From positions 1 to 11,504 of the forward strand of contig DATIZY010000251.1 of assembly GCA_035516895.1 (NCBI GenBank): a DNA stretch of 11,504 bases, written 5' to 3'. A model generated the notes under the pieces. That model ran no database searches and was not told the DNA's origin. It saw only the letters and a list, made by a program, of their open reading frames with translations. This DNA comes from Gp7-AA10 sp035516895. GTDB lineage: Bacteria > Acidobacteriota > Thermoanaerobaculia > Gp7-AA8. Within the stretch, counting starts at the first letter, position 1; each line of letters begins with the position of its first letter. The position numbers and the translations under genes were made by a program. Positions 1 to 7,362 of the stretch are shown in pieces.

Positions 1-15
1 GCCAAGGAACGGGCA

Positions 16-40
16 TTTTTTTTGGCGCCGCTTCGCGGCG
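16..40. other. T8 run followed by a short GC hairpin at the window edge
   Basis: A run of eight T (16-23) is followed by a hairpin with arms CGCCGC (26-31) and GCGGCG (35-40) around TTC. The T run could be the tail of a rho-independent terminator for a plus-strand gene lying left of the window. The GC stem that should precede the T run is mostly outside the window, so this cannot be confirmed. No coding region can be supported between 1 and 117. Confidence 0.3.
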
Positions 41-42
41 AG

Positions 43-97
43 TTGTCTGTTGTCTGTTGCCGAAAAAGACAGACAACAGAAAACAGACAACAGACAA
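43..97. repeat. Inverted heptamer array A (TTGTCTG / CAGACAA)
   Basis: The left arm (43-59) is 2.4 copies of TTGTCTG. The right arm (70-97) is four copies of the reverse complement CAGACAA, the second degenerate (CAGAAAA at 77-83). Positions 43-58 and 82-97 form a perfect 16-bp inverted repeat. The array lies 20 nt beyond the stop codon of the short ALDH-like gene. It shares its 7-nt period and two-arm design, but not its word, with the arrays at 2545, 7407 and 10094. Confidence 0.9.
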
Positions 98-98
98 C

Positions 99-115
99 GC
101 GCGCCGGAGGCGCGC
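99..115 (-). terminator. Possible terminator hairpin after the ALDH-like gene
   Basis: A perfect 7-bp stem GCGCGCC/GGCGCGC with a 3-nt loop sits 3 nt beyond the TAA stop at 118-120. Read on the minus strand, the following sequence (98 down to 62) is U-rich but interrupted because it is the heptamer array; it ends in a short T5. It is plausible as the 3' end of the deoC-ALDH transcript but not a canonical terminator. Confidence 0.35.
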
Positions 116-117
116 TC

Positions 118-984
118 TTAGAATCCGATCGGGTGCCACACGGTCTTCATCTCCTGAAATTCGAAGATGGCGTACGGCGATTGAGAGAGCCGCGCGTCGG
201 ACCAGCCGATCGACTCGGCGTCGAAGCGGACCACGCGCTTCACGTTTTCGGCCGCGGCCTTCTGCACGTTCGGCATTGCATCGCGCGCGACGCCGGTCGC
301 GTCGATGGCGTTCACGTCCATGTGCGACGCGAGCCACGGCACGAGCTCGCTCTTCAACCCGGAAATGAGATTGATGACGCCGCCCGGCACATCGGAGTTG
401 GCGAAGACTTCGGCGAGCGTGATCGCGGCGAGCGGACGCGATTCGGAGGTGATCACCACGACGGTATTGCCGCCGACGATCGCCGGCGCAACGCGGCTCA
501 CCAGGCCTAACAACGCAGGCTCTTCCGGCGCGACGATGCCGACGACGCCCGTCGGCTCCGGCACGGTGAAGTTGTAGTACGGCCCGGCGACCGGATTCAC
601 GCTGCCGACGACCTGGGGATACTTGTCGCTCCAGCCGGCGTAGTACACCCAGCGATCGATCACCGCATCCATTTCCTTGCGTGCTTCGCTTGCCGAGGAG
701 CCCTGTTTGCGCAGCTCGTCGACGAGCTCCGCTGCACGCGACTCGCAGACTTCGGCGATGCGATAGAGAATCTGGCCGCGGTTGTACGCGGTCTTTCCGC
801 CCCATCCGGCAAAGGCTTTTCGCGCGGCGACGACGGCATTGCGCAAATCCTTGCGCGAGCCCCGGCACGCGTTCGCGATCAGCTTGTCGTCGTTCTTCAC
901 GGCGTAGAAACGTCCCGATTCCGTACGCGGAAACTCACCATTGATATACAGCTTGTAGGTCTTGCGAACGTTCAGTCTCGACAT
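118..984 (-). CDS. Short aldehyde dehydrogenase-like protein lacking catalytic residues
   Basis: This 288-aa protein aligns by eye to the N-terminal, NAD-binding part of the ALDH superfamily. It has YINGEFPRT near the start, YYAGWSDK in the middle and a glycine-rich AIVGGNTVVV stretch. Full-length ALDHs have about 480-500 residues. The usual IIPWN is replaced by IVAPEEP (about residues 150-156), the Lys of VLKP is lost (VVVITSE), and the protein stops before any catalytic Cys segment. It should therefore not be an independent dehydrogenase; a partner or scaffold role for the ALDH encoded just upstream is an inference. I chose the ATG at 984 (MSRLNVRK) because the longer reading frame to 1041 would translate a hairpin repeat. 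It is the last gene of the deoC-ALDH series. Its C-terminus (EMKTVWHPIGF) looks like a natural end rather than an array-induced truncation, judged from memory of similar short ALDHs. Confidence 0.8.
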   Translation of the reverse strand: MSRLNVRKTYKLYINGEFPRTESGRFYAVKNDDKLIANACRGSRKDLRNAVVAARKAFAGWGGKTAYNRGQILYRIAEVCESRAAELVDELRKQGSSASEARKEMDAVIDRWVYYAGWSDKYPQVVGSVNPVAGPYYNFTVPEPTGVVGIVAPEEPALLGLVSRVAPAIVGGNTVVVITSESRPLAAITLAEVFANSDVPGGVINLISGLKSELVPWLASHMDVNAIDATGVARDAMPNVQKAAAENVKRVVRFDAESIGWSDARLSQSPYAIFEFQEMKTVWHPIGF

Positions 985-990
985 GATCAC

Positions 991-1041
991 ATGCAGCCCC
1001 GGCTGAGGCCGGGTCCGGACCGGCTGAAGCCGGTGCTCCAT
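991..1041. repeat. Double-hairpin dispersed repeat, copy 1
   Basis: This is a 51-nt element beginning ATGCAGC and ending GCTCCAT. It holds two adjacent hairpins: CCCGGC(998-1003)-TGAG-GCCGGG(1008-1013) and ACCGGC(1019-1024)-TGAA-GCCGGT(1029-1034). A related element with the same ends and orientation lies at 3622-3673. It fills the spacer between the full-length and short ALDH genes and ends 3 nt before the upstream gene's stop codon. The architecture is REP-like (paired palindromes at gene ends); no RAYT transposase is seen in the window. Confidence 0.7.
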
Positions 1042-1044
1042 CTC

Positions 1045-2541
1045 TCAGGACAAAGTCACATACGGTGCGAGTCCGTGCAAACCGCCCTCGCGCCCGAATC
1101 CCGATTCCTTGTAGCCGCCAAACGGCGAGGTCGGATCGAACTTGTTGTACGTGTTCGCCCACACCACGCCCGCGCGCAGCTTTTGCGACATCTTCAAAAT
1201 GCGCGAGCCTTTTTCCGTCCACACGCCGGCCGACAAACCGTAGGGAGTGTTGTTCGCTTTCTCGATCGCTTCTTCCGGCGTACGGAAGGTCAGCACCGAG
1301 AGCACGGGCCCGAAGATCTCTTCCTGTGCGATCCGTGACGATTGCGCGACGCCGGTGAAGAACGTCGGCCGGAACCAGAAACCGCGATCGGGAACGGAGC
1401 ACGACGACTGGAACATCTCGGCGCCTTCTTCGACACCGCTTTCGACCAGCTCCTGAATCTTCTCGAGCTGGGCGCGCGAGTTGATCGCGCCGACGTCCGT
1501 GTTCTTGTCGAGTGGATTGCCGACGCGCAGCGTGCCGATCCGGTCGCGCAGCTTGCGAATCACCGGCTCGACGACGGACTCCTGAACGAACAGCCGCGAC
1601 CCCGCGCAGCAGACGTGGCCCTGATTGAAGTAGATGCCGTTGATGATTCCTTCGATCGCCTGATCGAGCGGCGCGTCTTCGAAGACGATGTTCGGCGCTT
1701 TCCCGCCCAACTCGAGCGTCAGCTTCTTCTTCGTCCCGGCGCACGCGCGCTGGATCCGCTTGCCGACCTCCGTCGATCCCGTGAACGCGATCTTGTCGAC
1801 GCCCGGATGCGCGACGAGTGCCGCGCCGGTTCCGCCTGCACCGGTGACGATGTTCACGACGCCGGGCGGCAGGTCGGCCTCGAGCACGATCTCGGCGAGC
1901 AGCATCGATGTCAGCGGCGTCGTCTCCGCCGGCTTGAGCACGATCGTGTTGCCCGCCGCGAGCGCCGGCGCGAGCTTCCACGCCGCCATCAGCAGCGGAA
2001 AGTTCCACGGGATGATCTGCCCCGCCACGCCGACCGGCGACACGCTGCGATTCGGAAACGCGTATTCGAGTTTGTCCGCCCAGCCGGCGTAGTAGAAAAA
2101 ATGCGCGGCGGCGAGCGGGATGTCGATGTCGCGCGATTCTTTGATCGGCTTGCCGCCGTTCATCGTCTCGACCACCGCGAGCGCGCGCGATTTTTCCTGG
2201 ATCAGGCGCGCGATGCGGAACACGTACTTCGCGCGTTCGCCCGGCGCGATCCTGCGCCACACCTTCTCGTACGCACGCCGCGCTTCGCGAACCGCGCGAT
2301 CGACGTCTTCTGCATCCCCTTCCGCGACCTCCGCCAGCGTCTCCTCGGTCGCGGGATTGATGGTCTCGAACCAGCGCTTCGAATGCGGCTCGACGAACTC
2401 GCCGCCGATGAAGAGGTTGTACCGCTTCGCGATTTTGACGTGATCGGTCGACTCGAGCGACGGCGAATAGTGCCACTCCACGAGCGAGCTGCTCGCAGCG
2501 CCGGGAGCCAGACGATCGCGGGTTTCGAGAGTTGTCGTCAT
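1045..2541 (-). CDS. NAD(P)-dependent aldehyde dehydrogenase, full length
   Basis: This 498-aa cytosolic ALDH-superfamily enzyme oxidises an aldehyde to its acid. It carries the full catalytic set: oxyanion-hole Asn180 in IIPWN, cofactor Lys203 in VLKP, the FTGSTEVG nucleotide loop (253-260), general-base Glu277 in LELGG, and nucleophile Cys311 in QGHVCCAGSR. An N-terminal extension of about 40 residues precedes LFIGGEF. The gene lies downstream of deoC, whose aldolase releases acetaldehyde, so acetaldehyde oxidation to acetate is the likely job (context inference; exact substrate not readable). The ATG at 2541 has no Shine-Dalgarno: the bases immediately upstream belong to heptamer array B, starting 3 nt away. 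This is unusual and could mean structure-controlled or coupled translation. The stop is followed at once by the double-hairpin repeat and then the short ALDH-like gene. Confidence 0.93.
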   Translation of the reverse strand: MTTTLETRDRLAPGAASSSLVEWHYSPSLESTDHVKIAKRYNLFIGGEFVEPHSKRWFETINPATEETLAEVAEGDAEDVDRAVREARRAYEKVWRRIAPGERAKYVFRIARLIQEKSRALAVVETMNGGKPIKESRDIDIPLAAAHFFYYAGWADKLEYAFPNRSVSPVGVAGQIIPWNFPLLMAAWKLAPALAAGNTIVLKPAETTPLTSMLLAEIVLEADLPPGVVNIVTGAGGTGAALVAHPGVDKIAFTGSTEVGKRIQRACAGTKKKLTLELGGKAPNIVFEDAPLDQAIEGIINGIYFNQGHVCCAGSRLFVQESVVEPVIRKLRDRIGTLRVGNPLDKNTDVGAINSRAQLEKIQELVESGVEEGAEMFQSSCSVPDRGFWFRPTFFTGVAQSSRIAQEEIFGPVLSVLTFRTPEEAIEKANNTPYGLSAGVWTEKGSRILKMSQKLRAGVVWANTYNKFDPTSPFGGYKESGFGREGGLHGLAPYVTLS

Positions 2542-2544
2542 GAG

Positions 2545-2644
2545 GAATTTCGAATTTCGAATTTCGAATGAAGAATGCAGAATTGTTGATGGTAATTATA
2601 CATGTTTTCTTAATTCGTCATTCGAAATTCGAAATTCGAAATTC
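2545..2644. repeat. Inverted heptamer array B (GAATTTC / GAAATTC), 27-bp perfect stem
   Basis: The left arm has three GAATTTC units (2545-2565), then degenerate units GAATGAA, GAATGCA and GAATTGT to 2586. The right arm has degenerate TTAATTC and GTCATTC (2610-2623), then three GAAATTC units (2624-2644). Positions 2545-2571 and 2618-2644 are perfect reverse complements (27 bp) around a 46-nt loop. The array is conspicuously AT-rich in GC-rich surroundings. It occupies essentially the whole deoC-ALDH spacer: the deoC stop codon (2643-2645) overlaps its edge and the ALDH ATG is 3 nt from the other edge. Confidence 0.95.
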
Positions 2645-3593
2645 AATCCATCGTGAAGTAGTCGCCGGATTGATACGCGCCCGTCTTCTCCTTCCGGATC
2701 TGCATCAGCACATCATTGAGCAGCGAAGAAGCCCCAAAGCGGAAGAGGTCGGGCGTCATCCATTCCGCTCCCATGGTTTCGTAGAGGAGCACGAGGTACG
2801 CGAGCGCGAGCTTGGCGTTCGAGATGCCGCCGGCCGGCTTCATGCCGATCTTCTTCCCGGTGACGTGGTGAAAATCGCGGATCGCTTCGAGCATCACCAG
2901 CGTCACCGGCAGCGTCGCGTTGACGCCGACTTTGCCGGTCGACGTCTTGATGAAATCGGCCCCCGCGTACATCGCGATCAGCGAAGCCTTTCGCACCTGA
3001 TCGTAGTTCGCGAGCTCGCCCGTTTCGAGGATCACCTTCAAATGCGCCGGCCCGCACGCCTCTTTCACCTCGGCGATCTCGTCGAAGACTTTCTGAGAAT
3101 CGCCCGACAGAAATGCGCCGCGGTCGATCACCATGTCGATTTCGTCCGCGCCCGCGGCGACCGCCTGGCGCGTCTCCTCGACTTTGATCGATGTGAACGT
3201 CTGCCCGCTCGGAAAACCGGTGGCCACCGACGCGACCTTCACGCCGCTGCCTTCGAGCGCCTGCTTCACGAACGGAATCATCGCCGGATAAACGCAGACC
3301 GCGGCGACGTGTGGGATGTCGGGGTCGGAGGGATCCGGCCGCATCGCTTTCTGACAGAGCGCCCACACTTTTCCGCGCGTGTCTTTTCCCTCGAGCGTGG
3401 TGAGGTCGATCATGCTGATGATCAGCTTGAGGCCCCACACCTTCGATTCTTTTTTCAGCGATCGCTTCGCCAGCGACGCCGCACGCTCTTCCGCCGCCAC
3501 CGCGTCGACGCCGTGCGCCATCTCCAGCGCGTCGCCGAGGGAGCGGCGAAACATCGCGGGAGAGAGGAGGGAGGGCGAGGAGATCGCGCTCAT
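2643..3593 (-). CDS. deoC: Deoxyribose-phosphate aldolase
   Basis: DERA (EC 4.1.2.4) cleaves 2-deoxyribose 5-phosphate to glyceraldehyde 3-phosphate and acetaldehyde in nucleoside salvage. This 316-aa class I aldolase shows VAAVCVYP (about residues 96-103), DEIDMVID with the acidic catalytic residue (about 150-157), Schiff-base Lys216 in ADFIKTSTGK, and the second Lys252 in GMKPAGGIS. It is longer than the E. coli enzyme (about 259 aa) because of a roughly 60-residue N-terminal extension, as in longer DeoC forms. I chose the ATG at 3593 over a TTG at 3620; neither has a clear Shine-Dalgarno. It is the first gene of a minus-strand series with the ALDH and ALDH-like genes, fitting deoxynucleoside breakdown to acetate. 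Its TGA stop lies at the outer edge of heptamer array B. Confidence 0.93.
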   Translation of the reverse strand: MSAISSPSLLSPAMFRRSLGDALEMAHGVDAVAAEERAASLAKRSLKKESKVWGLKLIISMIDLTTLEGKDTRGKVWALCQKAMRPDPSDPDIPHVAAVCVYPAMIPFVKQALEGSGVKVASVATGFPSGQTFTSIKVEETRQAVAAGADEIDMVIDRGAFLSGDSQKVFDEIAEVKEACGPAHLKVILETGELANYDQVRKASLIAMYAGADFIKTSTGKVGVNATLPVTLVMLEAIRDFHHVTGKKIGMKPAGGISNAKLALAYLVLLYETMGAEWMTPDLFRFGASSLLNDVLMQIRKEKTGAYQSGDYFTMD

Positions 3594-3621
3594 GGGAGGC
3601 GATACGTTAGCACCAAACAAG

Positions 3622-3673
3622 ATGCAGCACGGGCTTCAGCCGGCCGTGTGGGCTTCGAAGGCCGGCGTTCCAT
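3622..3673. repeat. Double-hairpin dispersed repeat, copy 2
   Basis: This 52-nt element shares with 991-1041 the ends ATGCAGC and TTCCAT/CTCCAT, the same orientation, and two hairpin cores (GGC-TTCA-GCC at 3632-3641 and GGC-TTCGAAG-GCC at 3651-3663). It abuts the kelch gene stop (TCA at 3674-3676) and lies just upstream of the deoC start. The cores have diverged while the ends are conserved, as in families of mobile palindromes. Confidence 0.6.
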
Positions 3674-5638
3674 TCAATGGCCGGCGACGCGGCGGCGGTT
3701 CCCCAGCGGATCGAAGACGACGGCCTTCCACGTGCTGCCGTCGTAGACCCATGTGTCGGAGAGGAACGTGCCCGCGTAGCCGCCGAACATCACGATGTTG
3801 TCGCGCGACGGGTCGTACGTCATGCGCGCGTTCTCGCGCGGGCCGGGCGTGGCGGGCGGAGTGATCTGCGTCCACTTCGAGCCGTCCCAATCCCACATAT
3901 CGCTCACGTACGACTGCACCTCGGTCGGCTGCGTTGCGGGCGGGACAGGAGGCGTGACGGTATCGAACATGCCGCCGAACAGCAGCAGATGATTCGTGTG
4001 CGGATCGACGAGGACCTGCGCGCCGTAGCGCGGGCCGGGAGTGCCGCCGGTCGGATTCAGCTCCGTCCAGCCGCTGCCGTCAAACGTCCACATGTCGCTG
4101 TATCGCGTGACGCGATCCGTGGTGGTGATGCGGCCAATGCCGCCGTAGATGACGGTCTTCTTCAGCGTCGGGTCGTACCACATCTGCGCGAGCGCGCGCG
4201 CCGGAGCGGGATGATTCTTCTGACGCGACCACGACGTCCCGTCCCAGGTCCACGTCTCGTCGGAGTAGTTCACGCCGTCGAATCCGCCGTAGAGCACCGT
4301 CTTCTTCAGCGTCGGATCGTAGACGACCGAACCCCACTGGTGCGTCGGCGGCGTGTTCTTCAGGCCGATGTGCCCCGTCCATGTGGTGCCGTCCCATTCG
4401 TAGAGATCGGAGTTGGCGCAGACCATCACCAGCTTGTTGCGATCGCTGTCCCACGCCGCGGCCGGCGTCAGACACGACGCGGGAGTCGAGTCGTTGAAGA
4501 TCTGCGTCCATGTGCCGTCGTTGTACTGCCAGAAATCGGAGTAGACGATCGAGTCGTCGCTCCCGCCGTAGAACCAGATCGTGTTGTCGACCGGATCGGT
4601 GACGAACGCGTAGAGCGATCGAGCAGCGGGACGCGTTCCGTCCGAGAGCGAGAACCACGCCTTCGACTGCGACGAGTACACCCACGTGTCCGAGACCGGC
4701 AGTCCGACCACGGGCGATCCGCCGAAGAGCGTCATCAGCTGGCGGCTCTGGTCGTAATCCATCGCCGCGCCGAACACCTCGGTGTCCGGCGTCACCAGCG
4801 TGATGTTGTTCCACGTGGTGCCGTCCCATTCGTACGTCAGGTCGACCCCGGTCGAATTCGAGCAGACGCCGCCGGTGTAGACGACCGTCTGCGTGTCGGG
4901 GTTGTAAGCCATCTGACCTTCGTTCGCGCACGCAGGAAGCGTTGCCGGCTTCACCTGGCTCCACGTGCCCGCGTCCGCGTCGTAGCTGTACATGACGGTC
5001 GCAGCGTTCGCGTCGAGGGCGAGCATGATGATCTGATTGCGAGCGGCGTCGTAGGTGAGGATTGGTTTGGTCACCGTCGGGCCGGTGCCGCCGACCTGCG
5101 TCCACGTCGTGCCGTCGAACTCCCACGTGTCGTAAATCGCGGTCAACACCGGATTGATGGTTCCGGCGGGGGGCGGGCTCGTCTGCGTTCCGCCGAAGAT
5201 CACGAAGCGGTCGCGGATCGGATCGTACGCGCCGCCCATGAGCTGCCGCGGCGGAGGCGAATTCGGCGTCGCGATCTCGGTCCAGTCGTTGTTTTGATAA
5301 ACCCAGGTGTCGTTGAGATCGGCCGTGTTGCTCCGGCCGCCGAACATCACGATGCGCGAACGATTCGAGTCCCAGACCATGACGTGACCCGACCGCTCCG
5401 TCGGCACGTGCGCCGGAAAACGCTGAATCCAGCGGCTGCCGGTCCACTCCCACGTGTCATTGAGGTGGTAGGCCTGCTTCGTTCCCGAATCGACGGACGT
5501 GATGCCGCCGAAAAGAACCATGCTGCCGCGCTGCGGCACGTAGACCATTCGCGTTTCGTAGCGCGCGTATGGGTTGATGGCGAAAAGAGAAGTCGTGACG
5601 AAGGTCGAGAGAATCGCGACGAGGACGTTTCGTTTCAT
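3674..5638 (-). CDS. Secreted protein of about 12 kelch repeats
   Basis: This 654-aa protein begins with a Sec signal peptide (MKRNVLVAILSTFVTTSLFA), so it should be exported to the periplasm or surface. The rest is a chain of about twelve kelch motifs of roughly 50 residues. Each follows the pattern: Arg/His-aromatic start, YD..R..-hydrophobic-FGG, a variable loop, then DTW.(Y/W/F)DG..W. FGG/YGG strands recur from near residue 45 to near 615. Blades 4 and 8 have lost the Gly-Gly (MLALD, MVCAN). Twelve motifs could fold as two six-bladed propellers; this is an inference. There is no transmembrane anchor, sortase motif or catalytic domain, so binding or scaffolding is the most that can be said. 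It follows the NHLP-like peptide gene by 78 nt on the same strand, and its stop abuts a dispersed repeat. The ATG lacks an obvious Shine-Dalgarno. Confidence 0.88.
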   Translation of the reverse strand: MKRNVLVAILSTFVTTSLFAINPYARYETRMVYVPQRGSMVLFGGITSVDSGTKQAYHLNDTWEWTGSRWIQRFPAHVPTERSGHVMVWDSNRSRIVMFGGRSNTADLNDTWVYQNNDWTEIATPNSPPPRQLMGGAYDPIRDRFVIFGGTQTSPPPAGTINPVLTAIYDTWEFDGTTWTQVGGTGPTVTKPILTYDAARNQIIMLALDANAATVMYSYDADAGTWSQVKPATLPACANEGQMAYNPDTQTVVYTGGVCSNSTGVDLTYEWDGTTWNNITLVTPDTEVFGAAMDYDQSRQLMTLFGGSPVVGLPVSDTWVYSSQSKAWFSLSDGTRPAARSLYAFVTDPVDNTIWFYGGSDDSIVYSDFWQYNDGTWTQIFNDSTPASCLTPAAAWDSDRNKLVMVCANSDLYEWDGTTWTGHIGLKNTPPTHQWGSVVYDPTLKKTVLYGGFDGVNYSDETWTWDGTSWSRQKNHPAPARALAQMWYDPTLKKTVIYGGIGRITTTDRVTRYSDMWTFDGSGWTELNPTGGTPGPRYGAQVLVDPHTNHLLLFGGMFDTVTPPVPPATQPTEVQSYVSDMWDWDGSKWTQITPPATPGPRENARMTYDPSRDNIVMFGGYAGTFLSDTWVYDGSTWKAVVFDPLGNRRRVAGH

Positions 5639-5716
5639 AGGAAAGCGCTGAACGGACGCGAGTTGTCCGAACCTCGTCGCTTGGACGCAAATTCCTGCCG
5701 GAAGGTTCCCTCGCCG

Positions 5717-5941
5717 CTACGGTTTCAGCCCGTAATCCTCGGCGATGGTCACCAGTTGCCGCTCGACGTCGTCCGCATGATTCAGACGTTTGCGGATCTT
5801 CTCGAGTTCCGCGAGGTCCTGCGGCTCGAGAGCAAATCCGTGCGCGGCGAGCGCCCCCTGCGGATCGTCAATCAGCCGCTGCCGGAACTCGGGATGCTCC
5901 ATGGCGCGGCGCACAACGGCTCCGATCATCTCGTTACGCAT
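5717..5941 (-). CDS. Small NHLP/Os1348-type leader-like protein
   Basis: This 74-aa protein has the pattern of NHLP-clan (nitrile-hydratase-leader-like, Os1348) peptides: AVVRRAMEHPEFRQRLIDDP, then ALAAHGFALEPQDLAEL. Some members serve as leaders of ribosomally made, modified peptides; others are stand-alone proteins of unknown role. There is no Gly-Gly cleavage site and no Cys/Ser/Thr-rich core: the end (VTIAEDYGLKP) is ordinary. No cyclodehydratase, radical SAM or peptidase-transporter gene is in the window. It may therefore be a stand-alone family member rather than a precursor. It has the best Shine-Dalgarno of the minus-strand block (GGGAGGA about 5-6 nt before the ATG at 5941), which supports the start. 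It lies between the barrel gene and the kelch gene on the same strand. Confidence 0.72.
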   Translation of the reverse strand: MRNEMIGAVVRRAMEHPEFRQRLIDDPQGALAAHGFALEPQDLAELEKIRKRLNHADDVERQLVTIAEDYGLKP

Positions 5942-6051
5942 GCGTGTCCTCCCGCGTCAGGAAGAGAGCAAGCGCCACGCCGCCGCGCGTTGACGAGCGC
6001 GGGTGGTGTGCGGCATCTCCAGGAGCGATCGCGCGGTGACCGCTCTCCAGA

Positions 6052-7341
6052 TCACACCCGCACGCGAAGCGTGACCAGAGTCTCGTCCGGGTGGATCTTG
6101 ATTGGGGAAGCAACGTTGTTCCTGGCGTGCTCGACCGTGATGTCCGAATGATGCGGAAGGCCGATGCGGACTCCGTAGTCGATTTTGATCCAGTTCCACC
6201 AGATGCTCGGCGCGGGAAAGGCAGTCGGATCACCCTTGAAAAAATTCTGCAGCGCGCTCCAGCGGACCGTAGGCTGCACCCACGGCACCCACGAATTGCC
6301 GAGCGGGAGCTGATAGCCGGCCTCGATCTCCTCGCCCTGGCGGTGAAGTCCGGCGATCAGCTGCTTCGTGAACTGCATTGTCGAAGTCAACCCATGCCAC
6401 TCGGTGTAGATGCGTCCGCCGTATTCTTCTTTCTTGTCGCCGTGGAGCGGCAGTCCCCGATCCAGCGGACCTTCGAGCAGATCGATGTCCGCGCCGTAGA
6501 ACGTGCCGTGCTTCGCTCCCCTCTCGTCGTCGGACATCGACCGGCGATAGTGAAACGCGACCGCATCGAAGCCGAACGTCTGCACGTCGTTCTGCCAGCG
6601 GTACCCGATCCCCTGCCCGAACTGGAGATGATCGGTGTTCACGGAAAAGCCCTGGGTCTCCGTGTTGTAGAGAATCGGAAATCCTGATTTGAGCCGCGGA
6701 TCGGGGTTCGGCTGCAGCAGCTCCTTGATTCCGTTGTCGCCGGCGAGCGCATTCGGATCGCGGAAGTAGAGCGGATTGCCGCTCGTCGCCTGCAGGCGCC
6801 AGTAGAAATTGCGTCCGATGCTGCCGCCGGTCATCAATCCGACGTCTTCGAATCGATTGAATGCGGTCGCCGCCAGGCCGTAGCTTTCGAGGAGGCGTGT
6901 CGGCTGTCGCTCCATCTTCGGAAATTTTCCGATCTGCGCAAACAGCGATGTGGCCGAGGGCCGGTCGAGAAACTCCGGCTTCGGTCCGATGCGCACCCAA
7001 AGCTCGTCGGCGTCCATCTGCCGGTCGGCGCTCGTCGGATTGCGCCGGTACTTGTCCTGCGCGTGCAGCTGCGCGTGCGCGGCGAAGAGGCTTCCGTAAT
7101 CGGCGTCGAGCCGAACCTGTGCGACGCTCAGCTCGCCGTGCCGCCCCGGATCGACCGTCTGCTCGAATCCGACCGTCTGTCCGACCGGCAGAAACGATGG
7201 AGGAAACGGAAATCGAAGCGGAAACTTCTGCTCCCTGCTGTCGCGATAGTTGGCGCGCAATTCGAGTGTCGTTCGAAACGTCCATTGCGCCTGCAGCGGA
7301 AGAGCACCGAGGCAGAGGAGCAGCCCGGCAAAACGACGCAT
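6052..7341 (-). CDS. Predicted outer-membrane beta-barrel (porin-like) protein
   Basis: This 429-aa protein starts with a signal peptide (MRRFAGLLLCLGALPLQA, cleavage before QW). It continues with alternating polar/aromatic strands separated by charged loops, for example FRTTLELRANYRD, VRLDADYGSLFAAHAQ, RNFYWRLQATSG, GYRWQNDVQTFGFDAVAFHY and GGRIYTEWHGLTSTMQF. It ends with strands ITVEHARNN and TLVTLRVRV. This looks like an alginate-export/porin-type barrel of about 16-18 strands, but I do not recognise a specific family or substrate. The last residue is Val rather than the Phe/Trp often used by outer-membrane proteins. It is the first gene of the block barrel, NHLP-like peptide, kelch protein, with a 110-nt gap to the next gene. 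Upstream (7342-7397) is an AT-rich stretch suitable for a promoter, without a clear Shine-Dalgarno. Confidence 0.7.
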   Translation of the reverse strand: MRRFAGLLLCLGALPLQAQWTFRTTLELRANYRDSREQKFPLRFPFPPSFLPVGQTVGFEQTVDPGRHGELSVAQVRLDADYGSLFAAHAQLHAQDKYRRNPTSADRQMDADELWVRIGPKPEFLDRPSATSLFAQIGKFPKMERQPTRLLESYGLAATAFNRFEDVGLMTGGSIGRNFYWRLQATSGNPLYFRDPNALAGDNGIKELLQPNPDPRLKSGFPILYNTETQGFSVNTDHLQFGQGIGYRWQNDVQTFGFDAVAFHYRRSMSDDERGAKHGTFYGADIDLLEGPLDRGLPLHGDKKEEYGGRIYTEWHGLTSTMQFTKQLIAGLHRQGEEIEAGYQLPLGNSWVPWVQPTVRWSALQNFFKGDPTAFPAPSIWWNWIKIDYGVRIGLPHHSDITVEHARNNVASPIKIHPDETLVTLRVRV

Positions 7342-7362
7342 GGATAAAGATTAGCAAAATTT

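Noticed and set aside
43..97. CRISPR-like repeats.
   Set aside because: Units are 7 nt with no spacers of constant length, arms are inverted rather than direct, and no cas genes are present.
118..984. The short ALDH-like gene as a full ALDH truncated by array A.
   Set aside because: The C-terminus looks like a natural family end and 20 nt separate the stop from the array; the active-site substitutions lie well upstream of the end.
985..1041. N-terminal extension of the short ALDH-like protein.
   Set aside because: It is encoded by the double-hairpin repeat also found at 3622-3673, and the ALDH-like sequence begins after the ATG at 984.
1342..2571. Long plus-strand open frame opposite the ALDH gene.
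   Set aside because: It is antisense to a complete ALDH with all catalytic motifs; its composition is Arg-rich shadow sequence.
5717..5941. A RiPP biosynthetic cluster around the NHLP-like peptide.
   Set aside because: There is no modifying enzyme, protease or exporter nearby, no Gly-Gly motif, and no residue-rich core peptide.
3677..6151. An 824-codon open frame on the plus strand opposite the kelch and peptide genes.
   Set aside because: It is Arg/His/Asp/Val-rich with no domain pattern, and it runs antisense to proteins with clear kelch repeats and a signal peptide. Such long shadows are common in GC-rich DNA.
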